Below are positions 30,829 through 39,481 of a stretch of DNA of 64,000 bases, piece after piece (position 1 is the stretch's first letter; the number at the start of each line of letters is the position of its first letter). The notes beneath the pieces are model-generated. The model did not search any database and had not been told where the DNA came from. It saw nothing but the letters and a program-made list of their open reading frames with translations. Source of the stretch: Terriglobia bacterium (GTDB taxonomy: Bacteria; Acidobacteriota; Terriglobia; Acidiferrales; UBA7541). Made by a program: the position numbers and the translations under genes. The stretch is from NCBI GenBank assembly GCA_020072785.1, contig JAIQGG010000001.1, forward strand, positions 682,001 to 746,000, read 5' to 3'.

Positions 30829-31329
30829 CTACGCTTCTTCCCGCGCTGCGTCTGCCGGTGCTGCGGGAGGGGCTGGGGAGCGCCACTTGCGCAGGGCGTA
30901 GAGCCAGACCAGGACTTGTGCAAGCAGGGCCCCGGTGGCATCGATGGCCACGTCGCGCGGCCGGGCTCCGCGCAGCGGCACGAACGACTGGTGCCACTCG
31001 TCGAGACCGGCGTAGGCGACGGCGATGGTCAGAGTCGCGAGAGCCCAGTTCAGGCGCCAGCCCGTCCGGCCTGCGCGCACCCCGCGAAACACCAGAATGC
31101 TGAACAATCCGAATTCGCTTACGTGCGCCAGCTTGCGGATGCCGACATGCATCAGGTGCAGGGTGTGCCGCGTGGCCCACGGAAAGAGCCAGTGCAGGAA
31201 GGGAATCAGGATGCTCCCTGTCTCCTCCGCGCTGAAATAGTGCGTGGAGAAAACAGAAATCAGGATGGCGGCGAGAATCGCTGGGATCCAATAGGTGAAG
31301 CGAGATTGTCTCTCAGAGTAATCAATCAT
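30829..31329 (-). CDS. VanZ-family membrane protein
   Basis: A 166-residue protein with about four membrane helices. VanZ-like motifs are RKLAHVSEFGLFSILV and DEWHQSFVPLRGARPRDVAI. The role of this family outside glycopeptide resistance is unclear; it is common in exosortase-linked polysaccharide loci. It ends the leftward TPR-rfbC-rfbD row, about 110 bases after rfbD, and converges with the repeat lipoprotein gene. Confidence 0.87.
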   Translation of the reverse strand: MIDYSERQSRFTYWIPAILAAILISVFSTHYFSAEETGSILIPFLHWLFPWATRHTLHLMHVGIRKLAHVSEFGLFSILVFRGVRAGRTGWRLNWALATLTIAVAYAGLDEWHQSFVPLRGARPRDVAIDATGALLAQVLVWLYALRKWRSPAPPAAPADAAREEA

Positions 31330-31437
31330 CGGTCGTGTCCCGGCTATGGCACCCAGTCTTCCCGGCGCAGATTACTGGCAGCGCGCTGTGTTGCGTTCGG
31401 CAAATCCTGGAATGGCGAACCAGGGGAAGCCGATCCC

Positions 31438-32292
31438 TCAAGTTAGCTTACCCTGTTCCCGCAATTCTTTCAGGTAAGCGGCCAGGGCGTCACGCCAGTG
31501 GCGCAAGCGCAGGCCGCGGGCATGCAAGCTGGCCGGGGAAAGCACGGAGTAGGCCGGCCGTCTTGCCGGGCGCGCAGTTTCCGCCGTCGTAGTGGGCAGC
31601 ACGGAGACCGAGGCGCGGCCGGCTTGGCGGAGAATTTCGCGGGCAAATTCGAACCAGGAGCAGGATCCTTCGTTGGTCACGTGCAAGGTTCCGCGGGCAT
31701 CGCTGCGCACGAGGTCGCGGATGGCCTGCGCCAAATCGCGGGTAAAGGTCGGCGAACCTACCTGATCGGCGACGACGGTCAATTCCGGCCGGGAATCCGC
31801 GGCGCGCAGGATCTTTTCCGGAAAGCACACACCCGATGCGCCGAACAGCCAGGAAGTGCGGGCGATGCACCAATTGATGTGGTTCTCGCGCACGGCCTTT
31901 TCCCCCGCGGCCTTGGATTGTCCGTAGACGTTGAGAGGCGCAATCGGATCCTCCGGTTCGTAGGGGCGCGTCGCGGTGCCGTCAAAGAGATAGTCGGTGC
32001 TGACGAAGAACAGGCGCGAGCCGCATGCCTGCGCGGCGCGGGCCACGTTTTCGGCGCCGGCGGCGTTCACCGCAAAGGCCTGCTCCGGATTGCGCTCGCT
32101 CCCGTCGACATCGGTATAGGCCGCTGTCAGGACGGTCCAGTCCGGGCGTGTGCGGGCAAGCAGGCTGCGCACCTGCTGCGGATCGCGGATATCGGCGTCT
32201 TGCGAGGTCGCGGGAATCACCTCGTCCGTCTTCCATTCCTGCAGAAGATCGGTTCCGAGCATCCCCCGCGCACCAATGATGAGAATGCGCAT
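31438..32292 (-). CDS. rfbD: dTDP-4-dehydrorhamnose reductase
   Basis: The 284-residue short-chain-dehydrogenase-type protein makes dTDP-L-rhamnose, the last step of that pathway. The nucleotide-binding start is MRILIIGARGMLGTDLL and the catalytic YxxxK is in YGQSKAAGEKAV. FVSTDYLFDG and QVGSPTFTRDLA are family motifs. It starts five bases after the rfbC-like gene. rfbA and rfbB are not in the window, so the first steps must be encoded elsewhere. Confidence 0.92.
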   Translation of the reverse strand: MRILIIGARGMLGTDLLQEWKTDEVIPATSQDADIRDPQQVRSLLARTRPDWTVLTAAYTDVDGSERNPEQAFAVNAAGAENVARAAQACGSRLFFVSTDYLFDGTATRPYEPEDPIAPLNVYGQSKAAGEKAVRENHINWCIARTSWLFGASGVCFPEKILRAADSRPELTVVADQVGSPTFTRDLAQAIRDLVRSDARGTLHVTNEGSCSWFEFAREILRQAGRASVSVLPTTTAETARPARRPAYSVLSPASLHARGLRLRHWRDALAAYLKELREQGKLT

Positions 32293-32297
32293 TGGAT

Positions 32298-32909
32298 TTA
32301 CTTGTGCTGGGTTTCCCAGTCATAGGCGATGTCCGGATGATTGTAGGGCAAGCGGAGCTCGTCCGCGGGATTGTAGTGGCGGTCGGTCATATAGAGAAGC
32401 TGGATGGCGTCCATGCCCAGCGCCTTGTAGCCATGTCCGACCCCCGGGGGAATCAGGATTTGCCAAGGGCGAAAGCGTCCGACATAGAGCGTATTAATCA
32501 AGCCAAAGGTTTTCGACTGGCGGCGCAAGTCGTAGAGGAAGACCTGGAGCATGCCGATGACAGGGGCCCACAGATCGGTCTGTTCGCAATGATAGTGAAT
32601 GGCTTTGATGGTGCCGGGGTAGGTCAGCGTGAACGACACCTGAATCTTGCGCGTGGCGTCCGGCACCATATTCGTGGCGAGCCCTTTGCCGAGCCGCGCG
32701 ATTTCGGTAAAAAAGCCGCGGTCGTCGGGAAAAATCTGGAGCGGCTCGATGCGCACGCCGTCAATCAGATCCGCCGAGTCGTGCTTGGCGATCACCTTGC
32801 CGAGCGTCTTTTCGGAACGCTTGAGAATCGCCAGCTCGATACCATTGCGGGTGCCGAGCGAGACGATGCCCTCTGCACTCTTCTGTGTTGCGGATGGTTC
32901 AGCCGCCAT
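32298..32909 (-). CDS. rfbC: dTDP-4-dehydrorhamnose 3,5-epimerase-like cupin
   Basis: A 203-residue RmlC-family protein. The epimerase fold shows in EPLQIFPDDRGFFTEIARLG, KAIHYHCEQTDLWAPVIG and ILIPPGVGHGYKALG. The active-site region differs from typical RmlC, where LRGLHYQ is usual: here it is IKAIHYHCEQ. The first ~50 residues, before DGVRIEPLQ, are also extra. It may act on another sugar nucleotide. It lies between the TPR and rfbD genes in a tight row. Confidence 0.78.
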   Translation of the reverse strand: MAAEPSATQKSAEGIVSLGTRNGIELAILKRSEKTLGKVIAKHDSADLIDGVRIEPLQIFPDDRGFFTEIARLGKGLATNMVPDATRKIQVSFTLTYPGTIKAIHYHCEQTDLWAPVIGMLQVFLYDLRRQSKTFGLINTLYVGRFRPWQILIPPGVGHGYKALGMDAIQLLYMTDRHYNPADELRLPYNHPDIAYDWETQHK

Positions 32910-32968
32910 GTGCGTGCCTCTCTCGAAAGGATTCTGAAAGTCTTCCCGGAATCACTCGCCGGGCCAAG

Positions 32969-35257
32969 TTATCTGCCGGAGCTCTGTCCTAGGGCTCGGC
33001 GGGCGTTCTCGGCGATGAAAGAATTTGGATCGAGGCTGACGGCCATCTCGAATTCCGCGCGCGCCCGCCCGGGCTTGTTCAGTTTCTGATAGATCAACCC
33101 GAGATGGTAGCGGTAGGCCGCATTGGCGGGGGCCTGCCTAACGGCTTCTTCGAGCAGCTGCGCAGCCAGCGAAAAAGCGCCGTTGTGGTAGTAGGCCCAG
33201 CCCAGGGTGTCGGCGGAATTCGGCAGGCTGGGCAGGCCGCGGCGCGCGATTTGCGCGAGCGACAGGGCGACGTTGACGTTGCCGCCGTGTTCCAGCAACA
33301 GGTAGGCCAGATTGTTGGCCGCAAATGCGTCGTCTGGCTGGATCGAAAGCGCCTTTTGGTAAAGCGACTGCGCCTGCTGCCAGTTGCCCTTGGCTTCGAA
33401 GAGACTGCCTTGCGCGACATAGAGTCGCACATTGGATGGTGCCAGCTTGAGGGCCCGCTGGTAGCTGGAGATGGCCTGCTCGGCCTCGCCGCGGGACGCC
33501 TGGACGTCTGCGAGGAGAATTGCTGCATTCGAATTGCTGGAATCGAGCTGCACAGAGCGGGCCAGCGCCTGTTCGGCTTCCGCAGGCATTTTGTTCGTGA
33601 ATTGCGCCTGGCCGAGCAGAAAATACAGGGCCGCATTTTCCGGCCTGCGCGCGATCTGCGCTTGGATCTTCTGAATGGCATCCGCAGGCCGTTTCCGGCG
33701 GAGATCGAGGTCCACGAGGCCGCGCAGCGCTTCCAGGGAGTCCGGTTCGTGAGTCAGCGCTTGGCGGTAAAACGATTCCGCTTCGTTCCAGCGTTTTTGC
33801 CGGGCGCGCAGCAGGCCGAGCTGTACATAGCCGAGGGCGCCCTGCGGGGCAAGCTCGACCAGGCGGTGGAAGTCGGCTTCTGCCGCAGCGGCGTCCCCTT
33901 CGTTGAATCTTGCGGTGGCATGAAACAGATACCCCTCGGCGGCCGCTGGTGCAATCTTCCTGAGCTGATCGCCGGCCGATTCGAGCGCATTCCAATCCTG
34001 GCGCTGCATGGCGCTATAGCCCAGCGCGCGCCAGGCTTCGGAAAGGTCAGGGCGCAAGCGCACGGCTTCGTGCCATTCGCTTTCTGCCTGGCTGGAATTC
34101 CCCTGGCCTTGAAATGCAAGACCCAGCTGATAGTGGCCTGCCGCATTGTCCGGAGCGTACTTGACGGCCTGCTGCAGCGTGGCGACGGCCTCGGCAAAGT
34201 TTTTCTGCTGCACCTGAATCTGCCCCCGCAGAACGAGCGCGGTCGCGTCCTGCGGCTCCTTTTTGAGGATATCGTCATTGAGTTGCGCGGCTTCGGCGAT
34301 GCGCTGGGTCAAAATGAGGAGCTCGATGTACGTTTTCTTGAGCGGAAGGTCCTTCGGATGCGCTGCGGACAAGGCAGCAAATTCGGCGAGGGCCTTGGCC
34401 TGATCATTCCGGCGAAGATAGTAGTCGCCGAGCATGCGGTATGCAGCAGGATCGTCCGGCAATTGCTGTTTGGCATCGGCCAGAACTTTCTCCGCGAGAT
34501 CGTTCTTTCCCTGCATGGCGTACAAGCCCGCCAGGGCCGCGCGGGGAAGAGCATTCTTTGGAGCGAGAGTGATAGCGGATTGCACTTGTTCTTCCGCCTC
34601 CGCCCAGCGCTGCTGCCGCTCGTACAAATTCCCCAGGGCCATGAGGGGAGCAAGTGAGCCTGGCTCCAGTGTATGTGCTTTTTGAAGATGTGTTTCGGCG
34701 TCCGGAAGTGCGCCGGCCCTCTCCTCGATCAGGGCCAGATTGAGGTAGGGGAGGGAACGCTCGGGAGCCATGCGCACCGCGTCGTTGGCTTCCTGCAGCG
34801 CGTCCTGCAAATTTCCAAGCGCGGCATCCGCATTGGAAAGGAGAATTTGCGCTTCGAAGTGCGCAGGATTGCTGCGCAGGATCAGTACGGCCTGCTCTTT
34901 GGCCTCCTGCTTCTTCCCGCCCGTGAGGAGGAGTTGGCCGAGATCGAGTTGTGCGGCCCAGTTATCCGGCTGAAAATGAACGGTGCGCAGAAGTTCCTGG
35001 TATGCCCCTGCCGCGTTGCCTTGCTGGAGAAAGCACTGTGCCATCTTGTAGTGCGCTTCGGCGTAACGCGGGTCGAGCTGCAAGGCCCGGGAGAAAGAGA
35101 TGATGGCTTCCGGGTATCTGCCGCGATCAAAATCCTGGCTTCCCTGGTGGAAGTACCTCTGCTTGCGTGTATTGACGTCCCGCGAGCAACCACCACCCAG
35201 TGCGCCGGCGAGAAGAAACAGCCCTAAGAACAGACCTAGCTTTGTCGTACGCTGCAT
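32969..35257 (-). CDS. Large TPR-repeat lipoprotein (PrsT-like, EPS-associated)
   Basis: The 762-residue protein begins with a signal peptide and a cysteine at GALGGGCSR that could be lipidated, though the lipobox is loose. The rest is roughly 17-20 tetratricopeptide repeats, recognised by recurring ...A...LG..Y...G....A...Y..AL...P patterns, such as NNLAYLLLEHGGNVNVALSL. Such proteins in exosortase loci are thought to scaffold polysaccharide export at the envelope. It leads a leftward operon and shares a 504-base spacer with the divergent Wzz-type gene. Confidence 0.85.
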   Translation of the reverse strand: MQRTTKLGLFLGLFLLAGALGGGCSRDVNTRKQRYFHQGSQDFDRGRYPEAIISFSRALQLDPRYAEAHYKMAQCFLQQGNAAGAYQELLRTVHFQPDNWAAQLDLGQLLLTGGKKQEAKEQAVLILRSNPAHFEAQILLSNADAALGNLQDALQEANDAVRMAPERSLPYLNLALIEERAGALPDAETHLQKAHTLEPGSLAPLMALGNLYERQQRWAEAEEQVQSAITLAPKNALPRAALAGLYAMQGKNDLAEKVLADAKQQLPDDPAAYRMLGDYYLRRNDQAKALAEFAALSAAHPKDLPLKKTYIELLILTQRIAEAAQLNDDILKKEPQDATALVLRGQIQVQQKNFAEAVATLQQAVKYAPDNAAGHYQLGLAFQGQGNSSQAESEWHEAVRLRPDLSEAWRALGYSAMQRQDWNALESAGDQLRKIAPAAAEGYLFHATARFNEGDAAAAEADFHRLVELAPQGALGYVQLGLLRARQKRWNEAESFYRQALTHEPDSLEALRGLVDLDLRRKRPADAIQKIQAQIARRPENAALYFLLGQAQFTNKMPAEAEQALARSVQLDSSNSNAAILLADVQASRGEAEQAISSYQRALKLAPSNVRLYVAQGSLFEAKGNWQQAQSLYQKALSIQPDDAFAANNLAYLLLEHGGNVNVALSLAQIARRGLPSLPNSADTLGWAYYHNGAFSLAAQLLEEAVRQAPANAAYRYHLGLIYQKLNKPGRARAEFEMAVSLDPNSFIAENARRALGQSSGR

Positions 35258-35310
35258 ATGCCTCAGGAAGAGTGCTACGCAAACTTTTCCTCTTCAAAAT
35301 ACTGAGAGAT

Positions 35311-35325
35311 GCAATTTTGCACCCT
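35311..35325 (-). promoter_or_regulatory. Weak sigma-54-like promoter of the TPR operon
   Basis: On the minus strand AGGGTGCAAAATTGC keeps the GG and TTGC cores at the right 10-base distance and is followed by A, but the -24 half is otherwise poor. The predicted start is near 35299, about 40 bases before the TPR gene. Confidence 0.3.
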
Positions 35326-35628
35326 GAAACCAAGGAATTGCCAGCTCGTTCTCAAAACAGACGTATATAACAGATAATAAAGGCATTAAATGCTGGTCAC
35401 CGGACTTTCTGCCATGATTCAGGGAGGCTTTGGAATTCTAGATACCGATCAAATGCCAGGAAAAGGCAAATTCAATGGACAATGTGGATAGAATAGTTCC
35501 ACTTCATGGCCGGATTATAGCTGCAGGATAGGCAAGAATTTGACTATGCCGATCACGTTTGCGCCGATTACTTCATGATAATAAAAGACATGGATTGATT
35601 TTCAGAGTCTAGGCAAGCTTTGCTTTCT

Positions 35629-35644
35629 TGGCAAGGCCCGTGCT
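35629..35644 (+). promoter_or_regulatory. Candidate sigma-54 promoter of the Wzz/BY-kinase genes
   Basis: TGGCAAGGCCCGTGCT matches the -24/-12 consensus TGGCACGNNNNTTGCW at nine of eleven fixed bases, with GG and GC exactly ten bases apart. The predicted start is about 35655, about 107 bases before the ATG at 35762. Confidence 0.55.
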
Positions 35645-35701
35645 TTAGTCTCTCTCGTAGCGACCTGTGTCTCGGTAGTAGAATGTCCAGAGGCACTGGA
35701 A

Positions 35702-35730
35702 GCGGGAATTCATCCCGCTCTTTGAAGAGC
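35702..35730 (+). other. Paired hairpins in the Wzz-type leader
   Basis: GCGGGA/TCCCGC (35702-35718) is followed at once by GCTCTT/AAGAGC (35717-35730), the two sharing two bases. Neither has a T tract. They lie between the predicted start and the ribosome site and could be mutually exclusive RNA structures. Confidence 0.35.
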
Positions 35731-35761
35731 GGCGTTCGGGAAGGGCAGGAGCGAGGTAACG

Positions 35762-37273
35762 ATGGTCCGGAACGGCGAAATCAGCATTGGCGATGCGAAG
35801 AGGGTCCTCCGGGGCTACTGGTGGATTTTGCCTATCACCTCCGTGGGCTGCGCGGTTCTTGCGCTGGCGGCCGCGCTGATGCTGCCGAAGCGCTATACCT
35901 CGGGGACGATGGTCCTGGTCGAACAACCGACAGTGTCGTCAGATTATGTGAAACCCGTGGTTACCGAAGACCTCAATCATCGTCTGGCATCGATGAAGGA
36001 ACAGATTCTCAGCCGCACACGTCTAGAGCCGATTATCGAAAAGTTCGATCTGTATGCCGTGGACCGCGACCGTGTGCACATGGACGATCTTGTGGAGCGC
36101 TTGCGCTCAGCGGTGACGATTCCCCCGATGGAGCCTATGCCAGGAACGCAGAACCGCCAATTGCCGGGTTTCTACGTCAACGTCACCTTTGATAATCCCC
36201 AGATCGCGCAACAGATTTGCACGGAAATCACCTCGATGTTTCTGGAGCAGAACTCCCGGGAGCGCGAACAGCAGGCTTCGCGGACCACTTCCTTCCTCAG
36301 CCGGCAATTGGACGAAGCCAAGGCCAAGCTGGACGCACAGGATGCCAAGCTGGCCCAGTTCAAGCGGCAATATCTGGGCTCGCTTCCTGACGAAGAACAG
36401 ACCAATCTCAGCCTACTCCTGGGAATGAACTCCCAACTCGAAGCCAACACCCAGGCGTTGAGCCGGGCACAACAGGACAAGGTCTTCAATGAGTCCTTGC
36501 TTGGTCAGCAGGAAGCTATCTGGAAGGCCGCGCAGTCCGGACAGAGTCCAGAGACGACCGAACAGCAGCTCAACGCGCTGCAGGAACAGCTGACCGCTCT
36601 GCAGGCACGCTACACGCCGGAGCATCCGGATGTCATCAAGATCCAAAGCCAGATCGATGAATTGAAGAAGCGCATGGCCCAGACTCCCAAGACGAAAGAT
36701 GTGGAGAATAAGGCCGCGCAGCTAGCCCCCAGCGAGCCGCCCCAGCTGCAGCAACTCCGCGCCAAACGGCGGCAGGATGAATTGAACATCGCCGATCTCA
36801 CCCGCCGGCAGGGACAGATCCAGGAGCAGATCCGCATCCTGCAGGGACGCGTGCAGGCCAGCCCGATGGTGGAGCAGCAGTATAAGGAATTGACGCGGAA
36901 CTATCAGAGCGCACTGGATTTCTACAATGATCTTCTGAAAAAGCGTGAACAATCCGCAATGGCCACGGATCTCGAACACCAGCAGGAGAGCGAGCAATTT
37001 CGCGTGTACGATCCGCCCAGCCTGCCGGATAAACCTTCCTTTCCGAAGAAGACCTATTTTGCGGGTGGCGGGTTGGGGGCGGGGCTAGCCCTGGGGTTGG
37101 GCATCCTGTTCGTAATCGCGGTGAGCGACAAGGCGATGTATACCGGGCAGGATGTGGAGCTCTGCTTGAAGGTTCCGGTTCTCGCGCTGGTTCCGAGATT
37201 GGAGACAGCTTCTGCCCCGGGAGGCATAACCGGAACGGTCGGAAGTACCTATCCGGCGGGCAAGAAGATCTGA
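35762..37273 (+). CDS. Polysaccharide chain-length determinant (Wzz / EPS co-polymerase family)
   Basis: The 503-residue inner-membrane protein has a first membrane helix near residues 22-42 and a second near 430-450. Between them is a long periplasmic part rich in coiled coil (residues 160-400, many Gln and Glu). The N-terminal RVLRGYWWILP and the proline-rich PPSLPDKPSFPKK before the last helix are typical. It controls the length and export of EPS with the tyrosine kinase encoded 36 bases downstream. It belongs to the type seen in exosortase-linked EPS loci. Confidence 0.9.
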   Translation: MVRNGEISIGDAKRVLRGYWWILPITSVGCAVLALAAALMLPKRYTSGTMVLVEQPTVSSDYVKPVVTEDLNHRLASMKEQILSRTRLEPIIEKFDLYAVDRDRVHMDDLVERLRSAVTIPPMEPMPGTQNRQLPGFYVNVTFDNPQIAQQICTEITSMFLEQNSREREQQASRTTSFLSRQLDEAKAKLDAQDAKLAQFKRQYLGSLPDEEQTNLSLLLGMNSQLEANTQALSRAQQDKVFNESLLGQQEAIWKAAQSGQSPETTEQQLNALQEQLTALQARYTPEHPDVIKIQSQIDELKKRMAQTPKTKDVENKAAQLAPSEPPQLQQLRAKRRQDELNIADLTRRQGQIQEQIRILQGRVQASPMVEQQYKELTRNYQSALDFYNDLLKKREQSAMATDLEHQQESEQFRVYDPPSLPDKPSFPKKTYFAGGGLGAGLALGLGILFVIAVSDKAMYTGQDVELCLKVPVLALVPRLETASAPGGITGTVGSTYPAGKKI

Positions 37274-37309
37274 ACGGGACATGCAGGGGAGCAGTTCTTT
37301 GAGGAAACG

Positions 37310-38218
37310 ATGAGCCGGATTCACGAAGCACTGAAGAAGGCAGCACAAGAAAGATCGTCGCAGTTGGCGACCGGCGTGGTGCCGGATCTTTCCGGGCTTG
37401 GGGCCGATATACAGCGGCCGGTGGTTCCCCCGGCCGCGGTGTCGGAGGCGGCGGCCGCGGATCTCCGCGCGGCCGCGGATTTGCCGTTCCTGCGTTTCGA
37501 GGAACTCACTAGGCGTTGTGCTCGCCCCACGTGGCACTTCGATCCGCGGATGAGCGTTTTTCATGGCGCGACCGTTGAAAAGATCGCTGCAGAGCATTTC
37601 CGCACGCTGCGCTCCCGCCTCTATCAGATTGCAGGTATTCAGCCGCTGCGCCGGGTCCTGGTAACGAGCAGCGTGGCCGGGGAAGGAAAGACATTTGTGG
37701 CTGCGAATCTTGCGCAGTCCATTGTGCGGCAGCCTGAACGGCGAGTACTGCTGATCGATGCTGATTTGCGGGTACCCACTCTGCATCAGGCGTTAGGTGC
37801 GCCCAGCACTCCGGGATTAACCGAATTTCTCCGCGGCGAAGCGGATGAATACGCGGTGATCCAGAAAGGCACGGAGGGGAATCTCTGCTTCATTCCCGGT
37901 GGCAGCCTGGTGTCCAACCCCAGTGAATTGCTTCTGAGCGATCGCATGGCGCAACTGCTGGACCTGGTAACCCCTGTTTTTGACTGGATCATTCTCGATT
38001 CGCCGCCGACATTGCCCGTACACGATGCCAGCATGCTGGCTGATCGTTGCGATGGCGTGCTGTTTGTGGTGGGCGCGGGGAGCACGGATTACGAGGTAGC
38101 GGAAAAGGCCATCGCGGAATTTCGCGAAAAGAACCTGCTGGGCGCGATCCTCAACCGCACCTCCGATAGAGATTCCTACGGCGGGTATTACGGCTATAGG
38201 CGAAGAGAGAACAAATAG
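37310..38218 (+). CDS. Bacterial tyrosine autokinase (CpsD/CapB/BY-kinase type)
   Basis: The 302-residue cytoplasmic kinase acts with the Wzz-type protein to control polymerisation. It has Walker A SSVAGEGKTFVAANLAQS, Walker A' VLLIDADLRVPTL and Walker B DWIILDSPPTLP. The C-terminus carries a tyrosine cluster (YGGYYGYRRRENK), the expected autophosphorylation tail. The N-terminal MSRIHEALKKAA is a family hallmark in exosortase loci. Confidence 0.92.
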   Translation: MSRIHEALKKAAQERSSQLATGVVPDLSGLGADIQRPVVPPAAVSEAAAADLRAAADLPFLRFEELTRRCARPTWHFDPRMSVFHGATVEKIAAEHFRTLRSRLYQIAGIQPLRRVLVTSSVAGEGKTFVAANLAQSIVRQPERRVLLIDADLRVPTLHQALGAPSTPGLTEFLRGEADEYAVIQKGTEGNLCFIPGGSLVSNPSELLLSDRMAQLLDLVTPVFDWIILDSPPTLPVHDASMLADRCDGVLFVVGAGSTDYEVAEKAIAEFREKNLLGAILNRTSDRDSYGGYYGYRRRENK

Positions 38219-38386
38219 CCCGATTCCCGGTCTGGATTGCAGCGCGAAGAACTGTCCTGACTTAAGCTCTGGAACTATCCTCCAAGCGGCATGCCGGGGA
38301 TGCAGGAGTGGGTGTGCGCCAGGCGCGCGCGGCTGTCTCTCCCATATCTAATACAACTCTCTGAAAATAAAAGCCTTGTTCTAAAT

Positions 38387-39286
38387 TTAAGCTGACGGAA
38401 TTTCCGCCGTTTTCCTCCTGGGTTTCTCTCCGCGCTGCAGTAGCCACAGCACCGGAACAAGAAGGAGCAGGCCCAGCAGGAAAAACACGACGCCGCCTTC
38501 GCGGTGCAGATTGCCATAGAGGAATCCCGGATTCACGTAGTTGGCGAGAAGGGTCAGAGTCACGATTCGAACGCCATTTTTCACGATCATCACGAAGACA
38601 CCGCAGAGGACAAAAACGAGCTGCTTCCAGAAGGGGCGAAGAAGGAAATGGCCCACGAGCACCGCCAGGATGAGAAGAGCCATGCTCGAGCGGATACCGC
38701 TGCACTCGCTGGCTACCTCGATGTTCACCCGCGAAAGATGAAAGACAAATCCCTCGCGCAGGACGGGCACGCCCGTCAGGTCAAAGAGGGTCCCCGCAAT
38801 CTCGGCCGATCCTTTCTGCAGGAAAAAAACGGTTCGTGCGAGCAAGGCATCCGGCAAGGGCACGGATAGAAACAGAAAGAGCATCGCAAAGCGGTTAGCT
38901 TGGAGCGCTTCTCTTCCGAAGACGAGCGCAAATCCCGCGATCCAGAAGAAGACGAGCGCGACGGCATAACTCGCCAGGGAGTTGCCCAGACTCCATTGCG
39001 CAGCGGAGTGCAGCGTCCAGCTATAGACGGTGGCGGCCACAGCGAAGAGACCCGCCGTAACTCCCCAATCGCAGGACTTCCGCTCCAAGATCTGGCGGCG
39101 CTTCTGAAAGATCAGCCATGCGCTGATGAAGGGAATCAGCAGGATGTGCGAGGCGTTGTCGTTGGCGAGCGCATGACGGACGAGCAGCATGCCAGGCCGC
39201 CAAAAAATCGCAAGCGACAGGACTACCCACAAACCGTAAAACAGCCAGCGCTGGTTGCTTCCTTGTGGTGTATCCGTCAATTCCAC
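38387..39286 (-). CDS. Exosortase (EpsH/Xrt family membrane cysteine protease-transpeptidase)
   Basis: The 299-residue protein has about eight membrane helices. The catalytic set is visible: Cys195 in ASECSGIRSS, Arg240 in KNGVRIVTLTLLANY and His261 in GNLHREGGVV. Exosortases cut proteins with a C-terminal PEP-CTERM-type sorting signal and help place them at the surface. No EpsI domain is fused and no sorting-signal protein was found in the window. The start is GTG at 39286. It lies opposite in direction to the Wzz/kinase pair. Confidence 0.92.
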   Translation of the reverse strand: MELTDTPQGSNQRWLFYGLWVVLSLAIFWRPGMLLVRHALANDNASHILLIPFISAWLIFQKRRQILERKSCDWGVTAGLFAVAATVYSWTLHSAAQWSLGNSLASYAVALVFFWIAGFALVFGREALQANRFAMLFLFLSVPLPDALLARTVFFLQKGSAEIAGTLFDLTGVPVLREGFVFHLSRVNIEVASECSGIRSSMALLILAVLVGHFLLRPFWKQLVFVLCGVFVMIVKNGVRIVTLTLLANYVNPGFLYGNLHREGGVVFFLLGLLLLVPVLWLLQRGEKPRRKTAEIPSA

Positions 39287-39330
39287 ATTACCCCTGCCCG
39301 GCGAGGTCTTGCCAGCGTAGCGCGGGTGGA

Positions 39331-39349
39331 CGGCGGCACGCTGCCGCCG
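39331..39349. repeat. GC-rich inverted repeat upstream of the exosortase
   Basis: CGGCGGCA and TGCCGCCG pair around CGC, with outer GTAGCG (39317) and CGCTAC (39348) also complementary. It resembles an extragenic palindrome and has no T tract. Confidence 0.45.
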
Positions 39350-39481
39350 CTACCGGAGTGTACCAAAGAAAGGAGTGTAACGAGGGCCGGACCAAACAAG
39401 GACTGCAAGCGTTGTGCTGGAAATTCCTAGAGGGGCGCGAATCCGAGATGCAGAATCAAGGAGCCTGTTGCACTGGGAGAC

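Larger units (their letters stand above)
35258..35761. other. Divergent control region between the TPR and Wzz-type genes
   Basis: This 504-base AT-rich spacer has no gene. It contains a good rightward sigma-54-like promoter (35629-35644), a weaker leftward one (35311-35325) and two back-to-back hairpins in the rightward leader (35702-35730). ATAAAAGAC at 35581-35589 and GAGTCT at 35605-35610 also occur in front of the sigma-54-like site at 40987. Confidence 0.5.
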
